NCBI RefSeq assembly: GCF_024347335.1
Contig: NZ_AP025464.1
Span: forward strand, 1,116,001-1,180,000
Direction: 5' to 3'
Length of the DNA stretch: 64,000 nucleotides
DNA from: Vibrio celticus
GTDB taxonomy: Bacteria > Pseudomonadota > Gammaproteobacteria > Enterobacterales > Vibrionaceae
The notes under the pieces: generated by a model
Database searches by the model: none
What the model was told of the DNA's origin: nothing
What the model saw: the letters and a program-made list of their open reading frames with translations, nothing else
In this document: positions 8,018 through 17,563 of the stretch, piece after piece
Numbering within the stretch: the first letter of the stretch is position 1
Layout of the letters: each line of letters begins with the position of its first letter
Made by a program: the position numbers and the translations under genes

Positions 8018-8291
8018 CAAGCCAACTCGATAATCATTACAATGTGTCGCTGGCGATCACAAGCCACCCTGCTACTAACTGATTGAACTCGTTAGCTATA
8101 AAAGCAATAATGTTTTGTAATACAATTCAGTGCACAGACCGACTTCGTAGATTCGAACTCATAGAGATAAGTTCATCGATACTTTCAGCATATTCTTGAA
8201 CGACTCTATCCTTCTTGTCTGACGTGCCTTAGCCTTCTGTATAGCAATATCACATCAATTAAAAACCTATTTTGGACAACGGAGAGCCACC

Positions 8292-9488
8292 TTGAAGAGA
8301 CCACAACCAGTACTGGGAAAGACCGGTATGCTATTTTTTCTCGTCATAATAAGTGCTTTCCCTCCATTGACCATCGACCTTTACTTACCTGCACTCCCGC
8401 AGATGGTCGAGGTGTTTAATACTGACCGATCAATGGTCAACCTAACCCTGAGCAGCTACTTCGTTACTTACGCCATCGGTCTTTTGTTCTGGGGGCCACT
8501 CAGCGAAAAATTTGGTCGTAAGCCGATCCTATTAATTGGATTAGCGGGTTATATGGTCGCGAGCATATTGTGTGCGATGACCAATAGCATCGAACAGTTA
8601 ATTGGCGCTCGTGTATTCCAAGCCTTTGCTGGCAGTGCTATCACCGTTATCGCTACCGCCATTGTCAAAGATCTTTATGACGGCCGAGAACGTGAAAAGA
8701 TCATGGCGACTATCATGTCACTGGTGATCATCGCACCAATGGTTGCGCCTGTATTTGGTGCCTTTCTACTGAAAATTGCTTCTTGGCGAATGATGTTTGT
8801 CACGCTCGCCATTTTTGGTGCATTTGCGTCAGTATTAGCTTGCTGCTACCGAGAAACACTCGAAAACAAATACCAAGGTTCTATATTCCGCTCATGGGGA
8901 AGAATGGGCGTGGTCATGAAAAACCGCTCGTTCGTCAAGCTGCTGGTCATTTTCTCTATCATACCGATGGCGTTGATGGGCTTTCTTGCGGCGGGTTCTT
9001 ATATCTACATCGATCACTTTGGATTGACCGAACAACAGTTTAGTTACGCGTTCGCATTCAATGCACTGTGCGCCTCATTTGGTCCAACAATTTACATGAA
9101 GTTGTCCTACCGAATGCCGGTTCAAAAGGTCATCTCAGGATGTTTTGCTTTATTAGCGCTTGCGGGAATCTTCACCCTAACCATTGGTGACCTGTCCCCT
9201 TGGTTCTTTATGTTCATCGCTGCACCAGCGACACTGATGGCGATCATCATGCGAGTACCGGGCACCAACTTGATGTTGAACCAGCAAGATCATGACACGG
9301 GCTCTGCCGTCGCACTGATTCAGTTCTTCAGCATGATTTGTGGCTCGCTAGGCATGGTATTAGTGTCAATCCGTCCAGAGTCGCTGATTGAAAACCTCGG
9401 CTTTATCCAATTATCCATCGGTACGCTAGGCGGCCTGATGTGGCTAATGGTCAGAAACAAAGAGTTCGTGACTAATAAGCTGAATTAA
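8292..9488 (+). CDS. Bcr/CflA family multidrug efflux MFS transporter
   Basis: 398 residues with twelve hydrophobic segments. The first helix reads SAFPPLTIDLYLPALPQM, a Bcr/CflA signature, and the loop between helices 2 and 3 has GPLSEKFGRKP, the classic MFS motif. Proteins of this group export drugs such as bicyclomycin or chloramphenicol using the proton gradient. The chosen start is TTG at 8292 because GGAGAG lies 5 nt before it. An ATG at 8327 would remove the first polar residues but keep helix 1. It converges with an AraC gene. Confidence 0.9.
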   Translation: MKRPQPVLGKTGMLFFLVIISAFPPLTIDLYLPALPQMVEVFNTDRSMVNLTLSSYFVTYAIGLLFWGPLSEKFGRKPILLIGLAGYMVASILCAMTNSIEQLIGARVFQAFAGSAITVIATAIVKDLYDGREREKIMATIMSLVIIAPMVAPVFGAFLLKIASWRMMFVTLAIFGAFASVLACCYRETLENKYQGSIFRSWGRMGVVMKNRSFVKLLVIFSIIPMALMGFLAAGSYIYIDHFGLTEQQFSYAFAFNALCASFGPTIYMKLSYRMPVQKVISGCFALLALAGIFTLTIGDLSPWFFMFIAAPATLMAIIMRVPGTNLMLNQQDHDTGSAVALIQFFSMICGSLGMVLVSIRPESLIENLGFIQLSIGTLGGLMWLMVRNKEFVTNKLN

Positions 9489-9528
9489 GCCCTTCCAAGA
9501 TAATCACTGACAGTATGATTCGATAAAC

Positions 9529-9563
9529 CTGAGGAATGGAGACTAATTAAAATCATTCCTCAG
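9529..9563. terminator. Hairpin between convergent efflux and AraC genes
   Basis: Perfect 10-bp arms CTGAGGAATG/CATTCCTCAG. The right arm includes the stop codon of the AraC gene. T tracts are weak on both sides, so termination efficiency is uncertain. Confidence 0.5.
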
Positions 9564-10521
9564 ATAGAAATCTAGAGCGAAACCTTGAGGGTGTTAAGCC
9601 AATGATTTTCATAAAGACTTTTCGGAAGCTGTTTACGTCCTCATAACCAACTAGGTAGCTGATCTGCTCAACCGGTTTGTAGGAGCTTTCCAATAGCTCG
9701 CACGCACTTTGAATACGTATGTGTTGGATATAATTGATAGGCGTAAAGTTGGTCGCTTTGGTAAATTGTCGGATAAAGGTTCTTCGTGTCATGAAGGCTT
9801 CTTCTGCTAATTGATCGAGCGACAAAGGGAGATGATGATGCTTCTGAATAAAACGCTGCACCGAGACAATCTTGTCATTGCCGTGAGCATAATTCGGCAC
9901 AAAACTCTGATAGTAGCGCTGCTCTCTCAAGCCCGTATCAAGCACTAGGTATTTACCGAGATTACGAGTATTGGTCGGCGTTGTGTATTTAGTCAGGATA
10001 AACAGAGCCAGATCCATCCACGACATCAAACCACCTGCGGTGATAATGTCAGAGTCATCGATCAAGATTTTGTCGACATCAACATCGACCTCAGCATACT
10101 GCTCCGAAAACTGTTGCTGCGCTTTCCAATGCGTTGTCACGGTTCGTCCTTGCAACAAACCCGTTCCCGCCAAAATAAACACGCCCGCGCAAGCTGAACA
10201 CAGGATCGCCCCACTTAGATGAGACTGCACAAGGTAGTCCAACAGCCCTTCATCTGGCTCTAGGTAGTATCTGCCATCTAAGTTTGGCGGCACTAGAATG
10301 ATGTCGGCCTTTGAGTTCTCAAGTGGTCCGTTGGTCGACATAGACAAGTCGTCATGAGGCTTAATTTCAACATGAAACTGAACCTGCTCATTGGAAGACT
10401 CAATGCTATTCGCCAATTGAAGAAACTCTTTCACTCCAAACACGGCACTTTGCAAAGAGCCCGGGTAGTCGATGATTTCGACCACAACTGATTTTGTCAC
10501 TATTGCCATAGAATCTGTCAT
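9553..10521 (-). CDS. GlxA family (DJ-1/PfpI plus AraC) transcriptional regulator
   Basis: 322 residues. Residues about 10-190 form a DJ-1/PfpI-like domain with the nucleophile-elbow-like stretch GAILCSACAGVFILA, and residues about 215-315 carry two AraC HTH motifs (SLDQLAEEAFMTRRTFIRQF and VEQISYLVGYEDVNSFRKVF). GlxA-type regulators activate nearby catabolic or stress genes. It is divergent from an isochorismatase-like hydrolase with only 77 bp between the starts, so that gene is the likely target. An ATG four codons inside is also possible. Confidence 0.9.
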   Translation of the reverse strand: MTDSMAIVTKSVVVEIIDYPGSLQSAVFGVKEFLQLANSIESSNEQVQFHVEIKPHDDLSMSTNGPLENSKADIILVPPNLDGRYYLEPDEGLLDYLVQSHLSGAILCSACAGVFILAGTGLLQGRTVTTHWKAQQQFSEQYAEVDVDVDKILIDDSDIITAGGLMSWMDLALFILTKYTTPTNTRNLGKYLVLDTGLREQRYYQSFVPNYAHGNDKIVSVQRFIQKHHHLPLSLDQLAEEAFMTRRTFIRQFTKATNFTPINYIQHIRIQSACELLESSYKPVEQISYLVGYEDVNSFRKVFMKIIGLTPSRFRSRFLSEE

Positions 10522-10598
10522 TTTTGACGTGCGATAAAAACTAAAGAGTATTCATAATATCCCTACACCGCAACACACCAAATACAAAGGTATAGACT

Positions 10599-11159
10599 AT
10601 GAAGAACACTGCATTACTACTTATCGACTTTCAAAATGACTATTTCCCTTCATACGAAGGTGCAAAGTGGGCACTGTCTGAAACAGAAAAGGCAGCTGAA
10701 AAAGGTGCTCAGTTATTACAGGCTTTCAGAGAGAAGCAACTACCAATCGTTCATGTACGCCATGAATTTCCGACCAACGAAGCACCCTTCTTCTTGCCAG
10801 ATTCAGACGGTGCTCAAATCCACAACAGCGTGACTCCGCTAGAAGGTGAAACTGTTATCGTAAAGCATCAAATCAATAGCTTTAGAGATACGGAACTGAA
10901 CAAGGTACTAAAAGATCAAGGTATTGAGAAACTGATCATCGTTGGCGCAATGAGCCACATGTGTATTGATGCGGTGACTCGTGCAGCAACCGATTTAGGC
11001 TACGAATGTCACGTAGCGCATGATGCTTGCACAACCTTAGACATGGAATTCAACGGTATTAAGATTCCCGCTGCGTATGTCCATGCAGCATTCATGGCCG
11101 CATTGAGCTTTGGTTACAGCAATGTCGCGACAGCCAGCGAACTTGAAAGCCAACTTTAA
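10599..11159 (+). CDS. Isochorismatase-like cysteine hydrolase
   Basis: 186 residues with the complete catalytic triad of the family: D10 in LLIDFQNDYF, K89 in VIVKHQINSF and C122 in GAMSHMCIDAV, plus the cis-peptide context of VGAMSH. Members hydrolyse amides or vinyl ethers such as nicotinamide, N-carbamoylsarcosine or isochorismate; the substrate here cannot be chosen. AAAGG lies about 9 nt before the ATG. It is probably controlled by the divergent GlxA-type regulator and ends at a strong terminator. Confidence 0.9.
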   Translation: MKNTALLLIDFQNDYFPSYEGAKWALSETEKAAEKGAQLLQAFREKQLPIVHVRHEFPTNEAPFFLPDSDGAQIHNSVTPLEGETVIVKHQINSFRDTELNKVLKDQGIEKLIIVGAMSHMCIDAVTRAATDLGYECHVAHDACTTLDMEFNGIKIPAAYVHAAFMAALSFGYSNVATASELESQL

Positions 11160-11167
11160 TAAAGCTC

Positions 11168-11191
11168 AAAACCGTCCACATGGGCGGTTTT
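11168..11191. terminator. Bidirectional rho-independent terminator
   Basis: AAAACCGTCC and GGGCGGTTTT pair around a 4-nt loop (ACAT), 9 bp after the hydrolase stop. U tracts are formed on both strands. Confidence 0.8.
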
Positions 11192-11238
11192 GTCTATATT
11201 CAAATCAGAATTAGCTTCCAAACAATTCGTTCAGGCGT

Positions 11239-11262
11239 AAAAAAGGCCCCTGTCGGAGCCTT
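11239..11262 (-). terminator. Terminator of the NhaC-type antiporter gene
   Basis: AAGGCCCC/GGAGCCTT arms with one mismatch and a TGTC loop, followed on the minus strand by a run of six T. It lies 41 bp past the antiporter stop. Confidence 0.75.
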
Positions 11263-11302
11263 CTTATTAGAGCCAGTGATCACTCAGTTTGGACAATTAC
11301 TA

Positions 11303-12661
11303 CTAAGCTTGAGCCACTTGACGTGCTGGGTGTTTAATAAACACAGCGACCACAGCCACGATTGCAAGCGCGAAACAGTAGTAAGAGTTAGACACGATCT
11401 CTAGAGGCGATAGGTTAAACACAGAGCCCAATAGCAATACCTGAGCACCATAAGGCAATACGCCTTGAATCACACACGAGAAAATATCCAATAAGCTTGC
11501 AGAGCGACGTGGCGATATATCGTTCTCTTCAGCTAATTGACGAGCAACACTACCAGACACAATGATTGCGACCGTGTTGTTTGCCGTACATAGGTTCACC
11601 ATTGATACCAAGCCTGCAATGCCTAGCTCACTTGCGCGGCCATTCGCTTGCTTAGAGTGAGAAGAACCAAATGCACGAATCAAACCGCTCACTAAGTTAG
11701 TCAGAAACGCTAATCCACCTTGGCGACGCATCAACTCACTCAAACCACCAATCAGCATCGACAGTAAGAAGATCTCTTGCATGTTGCCAAAGCCTGCGTA
11801 GATGTCTTGAGCGTAATCCGTCAAGCCGTAGTTCTCAACAGAACCTAGGCTCACTCCACCCGCTAGCAAGATACCAATCGTCAACACAACGAATACATTC
11901 ATGCCCGATACCGCAAGGATTAGGATAGTGATGTACGGTAGTACTTTCAGCCACTCGATTGGGCCTGTTTCAGGCACCTGAGTTGCCGTGCTGTTGAAAG
12001 CAAAGATAACAATCGCGATAAGTGCAGCAGGAAGTGCAATGCGGATGTTCTCTTTAAACTTGTCTCTCATCTCACAGCCTTGCGAACGTGTCGCGGCAAT
12101 CGTGGTATCAGAGATGATAGAAAGGTTGTCACCAAACATAGCACCACTTAACACCACACCAGCAGTCAGAGGAATGCTCATGCCAGCTGAGTCAGCAATG
12201 CCTAGCGCAACAGGGGCAACCGCAGCGATAGTACCCATAGAGGTGCCCATTGCGGTCGCAATGAAAGCAGAAATAAGGAAGATGCCCGGTAGGATCATGC
12301 TCGTTGGGATAGCAGATAGACCAAGGTTTACCGTCGCGTCCACGCCACCAGAAGCTTTAGCCACAGCAGCAAAAGCACCCGCCAATAGGTAGATCATACA
12401 CATTGCAATAATGTCTTTGTGACCCACGCCACCTAAGAACTGCTCGATCGCACGGTTCAATTTATCTTTGCTCAATAGCAACGCTAACATCACGGCAGGC
12501 AGAGCCGCAATCGGTGCTGGAAGCTGATAGAAAGCAAAATCGACGCCTTGTAGCGACAGGTATGTACCCACGCCAATAAACAGCGCAAGGAAAACGATCA
12601 GAGGGATAAGCGCCACTGCCGAAGGGGCAATTACCGCGTTAGAATTTTTTGAATTGGACAT
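11303..12661 (-). CDS. Na+/H+ antiporter, NhaC family-like
   Basis: 452 residues with about eleven or twelve hydrophobic segments and the conserved polar-in-membrane patch GAMFGDNLSIISDTTIAATRSQGCEM split across a loop, typical of NhaC/MleN-type carriers, with a second patch MVNLCTANNTVAIIVSG. Such proteins exchange Na+ and H+, some together with malate or lactate. The start is set at ATG 12661 (MSNSKNS) rather than a TTG five codons upstream. Neither has a clear Shine-Dalgarno sequence because the leader is pyrimidine-rich. It stands alone and has its own terminator. Confidence 0.85.
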   Translation of the reverse strand: MSNSKNSNAVIAPSAVALIPLIVFLALFIGVGTYLSLQGVDFAFYQLPAPIAALPAVMLALLLSKDKLNRAIEQFLGGVGHKDIIAMCMIYLLAGAFAAVAKASGGVDATVNLGLSAIPTSMILPGIFLISAFIATAMGTSMGTIAAVAPVALGIADSAGMSIPLTAGVVLSGAMFGDNLSIISDTTIAATRSQGCEMRDKFKENIRIALPAALIAIVIFAFNSTATQVPETGPIEWLKVLPYITILILAVSGMNVFVVLTIGILLAGGVSLGSVENYGLTDYAQDIYAGFGNMQEIFLLSMLIGGLSELMRRQGGLAFLTNLVSGLIRAFGSSHSKQANGRASELGIAGLVSMVNLCTANNTVAIIVSGSVARQLAEENDISPRRSASLLDIFSCVIQGVLPYGAQVLLLGSVFNLSPLEIVSNSYYCFALAIVAVVAVFIKHPARQVAQA

Positions 12662-12786
12662 GGAACGACAACACAATAGAACAGGAAGGAGAGCAGACTA
12701 ATGTCACACTTAGAACTTGTCAACGTCTAGACGTCTAAACGCCTAATTTAATGCAAAGTAATAAGAACCCTATTGAGCATCACGTA

Positions 12787-12816
12787 ATAAAAAAGGCCTA
12801 GCAATCGCTAGACCTT
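12787..12816 (-). terminator. Terminator of the 66-codon hypothetical gene
   Basis: AAGGCCTAGC and GCTAGACCTT pair around AATC with one mismatch (a G-T pair on the minus strand), followed by a T6 run on the minus strand. Confidence 0.7.
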
Positions 12817-12888
12817 TATCTGTTAGTTAGGCTATGAACCCAACCGCTAATATCACTTCTTTTAGACATGAAACCTGTCTAAATCAAC

Positions 12889-13089
12889 TTAGTGAATTGG
12901 CGTATCATTCTGTTTGTTGAACTGGCCAAAATGCTTCTCTAACACTTCAGGTGTCAGTTTGCCTTCCGCTTCTAGTCGTTTGAACTCAGCAACAATTGCT
13001 TTTTGCTCTTCAAGTGATGGCAGTTTCACCTCAGGCTCATCGCCCATCTCTTGAGTCATCTGCTCTAGTTCTTTTTCAAAATCGCTCAT
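12889..13089 (-). CDS. Small conserved hypothetical acidic protein
   Basis: 66 residues, not recognised as a named family. It is rich in Glu and Lys, has no membrane segment and probably folds as helices (LEEQKAIVAEFKRLEAEGKL, then PEVLEKHFGQF). AGGT stands about 8 nt before the ATG, and a proper terminator follows the stop by 70 bp, which supports a real single-gene unit. It may be a small regulator or adaptor, but nothing in the sequence shows which. Confidence 0.65.
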   Translation of the reverse strand: MSDFEKELEQMTQEMGDEPEVKLPSLEEQKAIVAEFKRLEAEGKLTPEVLEKHFGQFNKQNDTPIH

Positions 13090-13216
13090 GATACTTACCT
13101 AAATATTAAACCTAACCAGATTTTACTCATTTACGCCCTATGATGCTAGGGCGATTGAGTGCAAAGCCCGAAACCAGATCAAGCTAAGGTCCGTTAGAAG
13201 AAAACAAACCTACAAA

Positions 13217-13257
13217 ATAAAAAGAGCTGGATTCACGATTAAATGAATCCAGCTCTT
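13217..13257 (-). terminator. Strong terminator of the chemoreceptor gene at 13298
   Basis: Perfect 14-bp arms AAGAGCTGGATTCA and complement around an 8-nt loop, followed on the minus strand by a T-rich run. Confidence 0.88.
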
Positions 13258-13297
13258 CGTCGATGTAACTATCTAAGCTATGCAATGACCCAAGGGA

Positions 13298-15214
13298 TTA
13301 AAGCTTAAACGAACCAACCATCTTATCCAGACGTGAAGAAAGGTCTCGAAGCTCTTGGCTCGCTTCAGCAAGTTGCTCAGCCGTGCCCGTTGTCACTTCG
13401 TTAATCGCGTTAATTTCTTCAATGTTCTGGTTGATGGTGTGAACAACGGTTGATTGCTCTTCCGTTGCCGTTGCCACTTGAGTGTTACGGTCTGTGATAT
13501 CAACGATACGGTCTGAAATGCCACTCAGCACGTCTACCGCTTCATCCGACGCAGATACACCTTCAAGGGTAATCACCTTACCCGCACTCATTGCCGTTAC
13601 TGCATCTTTAGCATCGCTTTGCAGTTGGTTGATCATCTTCTGAATCTCTTCCGTTGAATCGGCAGTACGGCTTGCTAAGTTTCGTACTTCATCTGCTACC
13701 ACGGCAAAACCACGTCCTTGCTCACCGGCACGTGCAGCTTCGATCGCCGCGTTTAATGCGAGTAAGTTAGTTTGCTCTGAAATATCACGGATAACACCCA
13801 GAATAGAACCGATGTCTTGAGTTGTAGAAGCCAGTTGTTCTACTACCTGACCCGTGCTTTCGATATCTTGCGCCAAACGACTGATCGCGTCTTTTGCTTT
13901 GTTCACCACAGAGCGGCCTACTTCCGTATTGCCTGAAGCTTGGGTAGCCGTTTCTGCTGCCGTTGCCGCGTTCGATGCAATCTCACTGATGGTCATACCC
14001 ATTTGGTTAATGGCAGCTACGACTTGAAGGGTTTGATCTCGTTGCTCTTGGCTATTGTCGTGGGTGATGTGAGCTTTGTTAGAAACACTCTCTGCTGCCA
14101 CTTGCAACGCTTGGCTTGTCGAACATACTTCTTTCATCGACTCGTGAATTTTTTCAATGAATCCATTGAAGCCCTTTGAAAGCTGTGCGATTTCATCGTT
14201 ACCTTTCACTTCGATACGCTGCGCAAGGTCACCGTCACCTTCGCCAAGGTCGCCGAAACGCTTAGCCAGAAGTTTAATAGGTTGAGTAATGCTGTTCGCC
14301 AGAACTACGCCCATTAGGATAAATACTAATGCCACTACCGCAGTCATGATCAGCATCTTCTGCGCTGTCGCATCTAGCTCTGCAAATACTTCACCAGTCG
14401 GAACGACACCAATAACGAACCAGTCCATTGACGACACATACAAGCTCGCCACAAACAGCTCTTGGCCTTGGCTTTCAGTGGTAATCAGGTTAAAGCCCGA
14501 CTTATTCAGTAGTTGACTGGCTTGAGGGCCGTAGAGTTGTTGAAGTGAAGAGTCACTGCGAGATCGCTCACGGTGAATTTGAACATCACCTTGGCTATCG
14601 GTTAAGAAGACAAAACCGGTATTTTCAATCTTGAAACCGTTCAGCAGGTTAACCATGTCATCCATCGACTTTGATAGACCAGACATCGCCAAACCAGAAG
14701 GCTGCTGATAGTTAGCAAACATCTTCACTTCGCCATTGGCTTCTTGGAACATGCTCACCATGGTCGGCTGTCCAGATTGCGTAAAGCCAAAGAACCAACC
14801 ATCTTGCTGTTGGTTTAACTGACGTAGGAAACCATTTTGGTTCCAGTAATACGCCGTTTGACGGTTCGCCACTGAGGCATCATTCAACTGATACTGGTTA
14901 CGAACATTGTTCAGTTGTTTCACCAGCTTGTTTTCTAATGACGGATCGCGATCGGTCGATTCTATAGCATCAGAAATAAATTCATTTGAAGCAATTTGCT
15001 CCGCCGCTAGCAATAGCTGAGAGACTTCTCGGTCAATTTCACCATTGATTCGCTCTAGCATTCCTGGAAGTTCAATATCGATCAATCGATGACTTAATAC
15101 ATCTCTTGCTTGTTGTTGTGCCATTGCGCCGACAATCACTGTCGATGCAAGAACCGCAAAGGTAATTCCAAGTACAACTTTTTGCTTGATACTCAGAGAG
15201 TTAGTTTTAAACAT
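13298..15214 (-). CDS. Methyl-accepting chemotaxis protein with large periplasmic sensor
   Basis: 638 residues. A membrane segment at about 13-32 and another near 287-308 bound a periplasmic part of about 250 residues of double-Cache character (GFVFLTDSQGDVQIHR, SMDWFVIGVVPTGEVF). HAMP follows (about 308-365), then the coiled-coil signalling domain with the invariant tip EQTNLLALNAAIEAARAGEQ. It senses an unknown small molecule and controls CheA. No C-terminal CheR-binding pentapeptide is seen. AAAGG lies 8 nt before the ATG. It is one of four receptors in this window. Confidence 0.93.
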   Translation of the reverse strand: MFKTNSLSIKQKVVLGITFAVLASTVIVGAMAQQQARDVLSHRLIDIELPGMLERINGEIDREVSQLLLAAEQIASNEFISDAIESTDRDPSLENKLVKQLNNVRNQYQLNDASVANRQTAYYWNQNGFLRQLNQQQDGWFFGFTQSGQPTMVSMFQEANGEVKMFANYQQPSGLAMSGLSKSMDDMVNLLNGFKIENTGFVFLTDSQGDVQIHRERSRSDSSLQQLYGPQASQLLNKSGFNLITTESQGQELFVASLYVSSMDWFVIGVVPTGEVFAELDATAQKMLIMTAVVALVFILMGVVLANSITQPIKLLAKRFGDLGEGDGDLAQRIEVKGNDEIAQLSKGFNGFIEKIHESMKEVCSTSQALQVAAESVSNKAHITHDNSQEQRDQTLQVVAAINQMGMTISEIASNAATAAETATQASGNTEVGRSVVNKAKDAISRLAQDIESTGQVVEQLASTTQDIGSILGVIRDISEQTNLLALNAAIEAARAGEQGRGFAVVADEVRNLASRTADSTEEIQKMINQLQSDAKDAVTAMSAGKVITLEGVSASDEAVDVLSGISDRIVDITDRNTQVATATEEQSTVVHTINQNIEEINAINEVTTGTAEQLAEASQELRDLSSRLDKMVGSFKL

Positions 15215-15669
15215 ATTTGGACCTTTAAAAAGAATCGCTCGTTATTGGTATACCCTGAACAGGACTTTTTTAGTGCACTCCAACAAGCAATGCACAATCT
15301 GAGTGATGTATCGACCACAACCAATAAAACTAGAGACTTTTCTCTCAAAAAATTGCAAATTTGATGTAACAATTAGAAACATTCACCTTGAACATGAATT
15401 AACTAAGCAAATACCGCATTGTCGAGAGTCGATTTTAGCTCTCAGCCCTTAGATCCACCCGAACTCAAACCACTATCCACCGCCGAGCTTTTGTATATAA
15501 AAACCAATTGATATGGTAATAATCACAACCTAACGATGTTTTTAGCTAACCACTTGTAAATCTTTCCAATTTTGAAAAAATAAATTACGCAAATGTACTG
15601 GAACTTTTTCCTCGAAATCAGTGACCAATACACAAAATAAAAATCAAATGGATACCCAGAGAGTCCAAA
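15215..15669. other. Divergent promoter region between a chemoreceptor and moxR
   Basis: 455 bp, A+T-rich, separating the starts of two divergent transcripts. No gene, strong hairpin or recognisable sigma-28 promoter was found. The promoter of the six-gene moxR operon must lie here. Confidence 0.6.
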
Positions 15670-16626
15670 ATGCATAAAACAAATTTCGAAGTCCTTCAAA
15701 ACTATCTAGAGTCTCAAATCATTGGTCAAAAAGAGCTCGTTAAGCAACTGATGATCGCCCTTTTAGCGGATGGTCATATCCTCGTTGAAGGACCTCCCGG
15801 CTTAGCAAAAACTCGCGCAGTAAAATCATTGGCTGACTGTGTTGAGGGCGACTTCCACCGTATTCAATTCACTCCCGATCTATTACCAGCTGATTTGACG
15901 GGTACCGACATTTTTCGTCCTGAAACTGGAAAGTTCACCTTCCAATCAGGTCCGATTTTCAACTCACTGATTCTAGCGGATGAGATCAACCGAGCTCCGG
16001 CGAAAGTTCAAGCGGCAATGCTGGAAGCGATGGCAGAAAAACAAGTGACTGCCGGTCGAAAAACCTATGCGCTGCCTGAGCTATTCTTGGTCATGGCAAC
16101 ACAGAACCCGATTGAACAAGAAGGAACTTATCCACTGCCGGAAGCTCAGTTAGACCGTTTCTTACTTCACCTAGAAGTTGAATACCCAGATATGGAAAGC
16201 GAGCTTGAGATCTTACGACTCAACCGAGGTGAGGCTCAAGGCAACGGATCAACTCAGCCACAACAGATATCTCAGCAAACGATCTTTGAAGCGCGCCAAG
16301 AAGTGCTCAACATTCACATGGCAGACACCATCGAGCAGTACATAATCAGACTGGTAATGGCGACTCGCCAACCTAAGCAATACAGTGACCAACTTGATCA
16401 ATGGTTAGACATGGGTGTCAGCCCGCGTGCAACCATTGCGTTAGACCGTTGTGCCCGCGCTCACGCTTGGCTTGCAGGACGAGATTACGTCACGCCACAA
16501 GACGTTCAAGCGATGGCATTCCCTGTGTTACGCCACCGTCTACTGCGCAGTTACCACGCACAAGCTGAAGGTGTCACCGCAAACCAAGTGATCGCACACC
16601 TTATTTCATTGGTTGGCAGCGCATAG
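15670..16626 (+). CDS. MoxR family AAA+ ATPase
   Basis: 318 residues with Walker A GPPGLAKT (near residue 41), Walker B LILADEINRAPAK, sensor ATQNPIEQEGTYPLPEAQLDRF and a C-terminal lid. MoxR ATPases act as chaperones that work with VWA-domain partners, and three VWA-like or DUF58 proteins follow directly. It is the first gene of a tight operon (next start 10 bp on). AGAGAG precedes the ATG. Confidence 0.93.
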   Translation: MHKTNFEVLQNYLESQIIGQKELVKQLMIALLADGHILVEGPPGLAKTRAVKSLADCVEGDFHRIQFTPDLLPADLTGTDIFRPETGKFTFQSGPIFNSLILADEINRAPAKVQAAMLEAMAEKQVTAGRKTYALPELFLVMATQNPIEQEGTYPLPEAQLDRFLLHLEVEYPDMESELEILRLNRGEAQGNGSTQPQQISQQTIFEARQEVLNIHMADTIEQYIIRLVMATRQPKQYSDQLDQWLDMGVSPRATIALDRCARAHAWLAGRDYVTPQDVQAMAFPVLRHRLLRSYHAQAEGVTANQVIAHLISLVGSA

Positions 16627-16636
16627 GGATACGCGC

Positions 16637-17563
16637 ATGAATAATCAACTACCCAACCATAGTGACGGCGTCACGTTAAATCTAGATGAGCTGCTGCAAT
16701 ACAAAGCGCAGTCTGTTCGCTGGTTGCCTCCAGCCAAGAGCCTTTGGTCGCAGCTTAACGGTCAACACGAGAGCAACCGCAAAGGTCGCGGGATGAATTT
16801 CTCTGAAGTTCGTCAATATCAAGCGGGCGATGACATTCGCAGCATTGATTGGCGTGTAACAGCCAGAACGGGCAAAGCGCATACCAAGCTGTTCTCTGAA
16901 GAACAAGAGCAGCCTGTCATTTTATTCTTGGATCTATCAAGCAGTATGATTTTCGGCTCAACCTTGTTGCTGAAATCGGTTCAACTTGCTCACTTTGCTA
17001 GCCAACTGTGCTGGCTCACTGTGGCTCAAAAAGACCGAATTGGAGCGGTGATCGATACTGGCAAAGAGGTCATTGAGATTAAGCCAAGTGCTAGCAACCG
17101 TGCTCCACTGCGTATTTTGCAAAAAGTCATAGAAATCAATAATACAGCACTGATTGAACACGACAATCATAGTGACACGACCTTAGATCATGGACTGAAA
17201 TCTCTGCACCAGCTTTGCCCTAAAGGAAGCGATATCATAATGCTCAGTGACTTTGTGCGTTACCAAGAAAGTGACTACTCACTTATCAGTCAAATTCGGA
17301 GGCACAACAGAGTACGTCTGGTGCATTTCTACGATCCGCTAGAGCAAGGTGAAACCGCCTATAAAGGTTCTAAACAGGTCACCGATGGCAGCAAAACTCA
17401 ATGGTTTAATTTCTCCTCTAATAAAGAAAAGGAAAAGCTCAACCATGCTTTTTCGCTTAAGAAACAGCAGCTGCAACAGATGGGGTTGTCTCTCGCGATA
17501 CCCTATAGCTCGCTGTCGAGTGCGCAGTCACTCATGAGCCAGATTTCAGGAGCTCAGTCATGA
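16637..17563 (+). CDS. DUF58 domain protein (VWA-like, MoxR partner)
   Basis: 308 residues. The DUF58 signature GRGMNFSEVRQYQAGDDIRSIDWR lies near residues 48-72 (shown here as separate parts GRGMNFSEVRQY and GDDIRSIDW), followed by a VWA-like fold with ILFLDLSSSM, a DxSxS metal site. The start is ATG 16637, with AGGGA 8 nt upstream, and not a TTG eight codons earlier that would overlap moxR. Its stop overlaps the next ATG (ATGA). Family members accompany MoxR in envelope and aerotolerance operons, but their biochemical role is not settled. Confidence 0.9.
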   Translation: MNNQLPNHSDGVTLNLDELLQYKAQSVRWLPPAKSLWSQLNGQHESNRKGRGMNFSEVRQYQAGDDIRSIDWRVTARTGKAHTKLFSEEQEQPVILFLDLSSSMIFGSTLLLKSVQLAHFASQLCWLTVAQKDRIGAVIDTGKEVIEIKPSASNRAPLRILQKVIEINNTALIEHDNHSDTTLDHGLKSLHQLCPKGSDIIMLSDFVRYQESDYSLISQIRRHNRVRLVHFYDPLEQGETAYKGSKQVTDGSKTQWFNFSSNKEKEKLNHAFSLKKQQLQQMGLSLAIPYSSLSSAQSLMSQISGAQS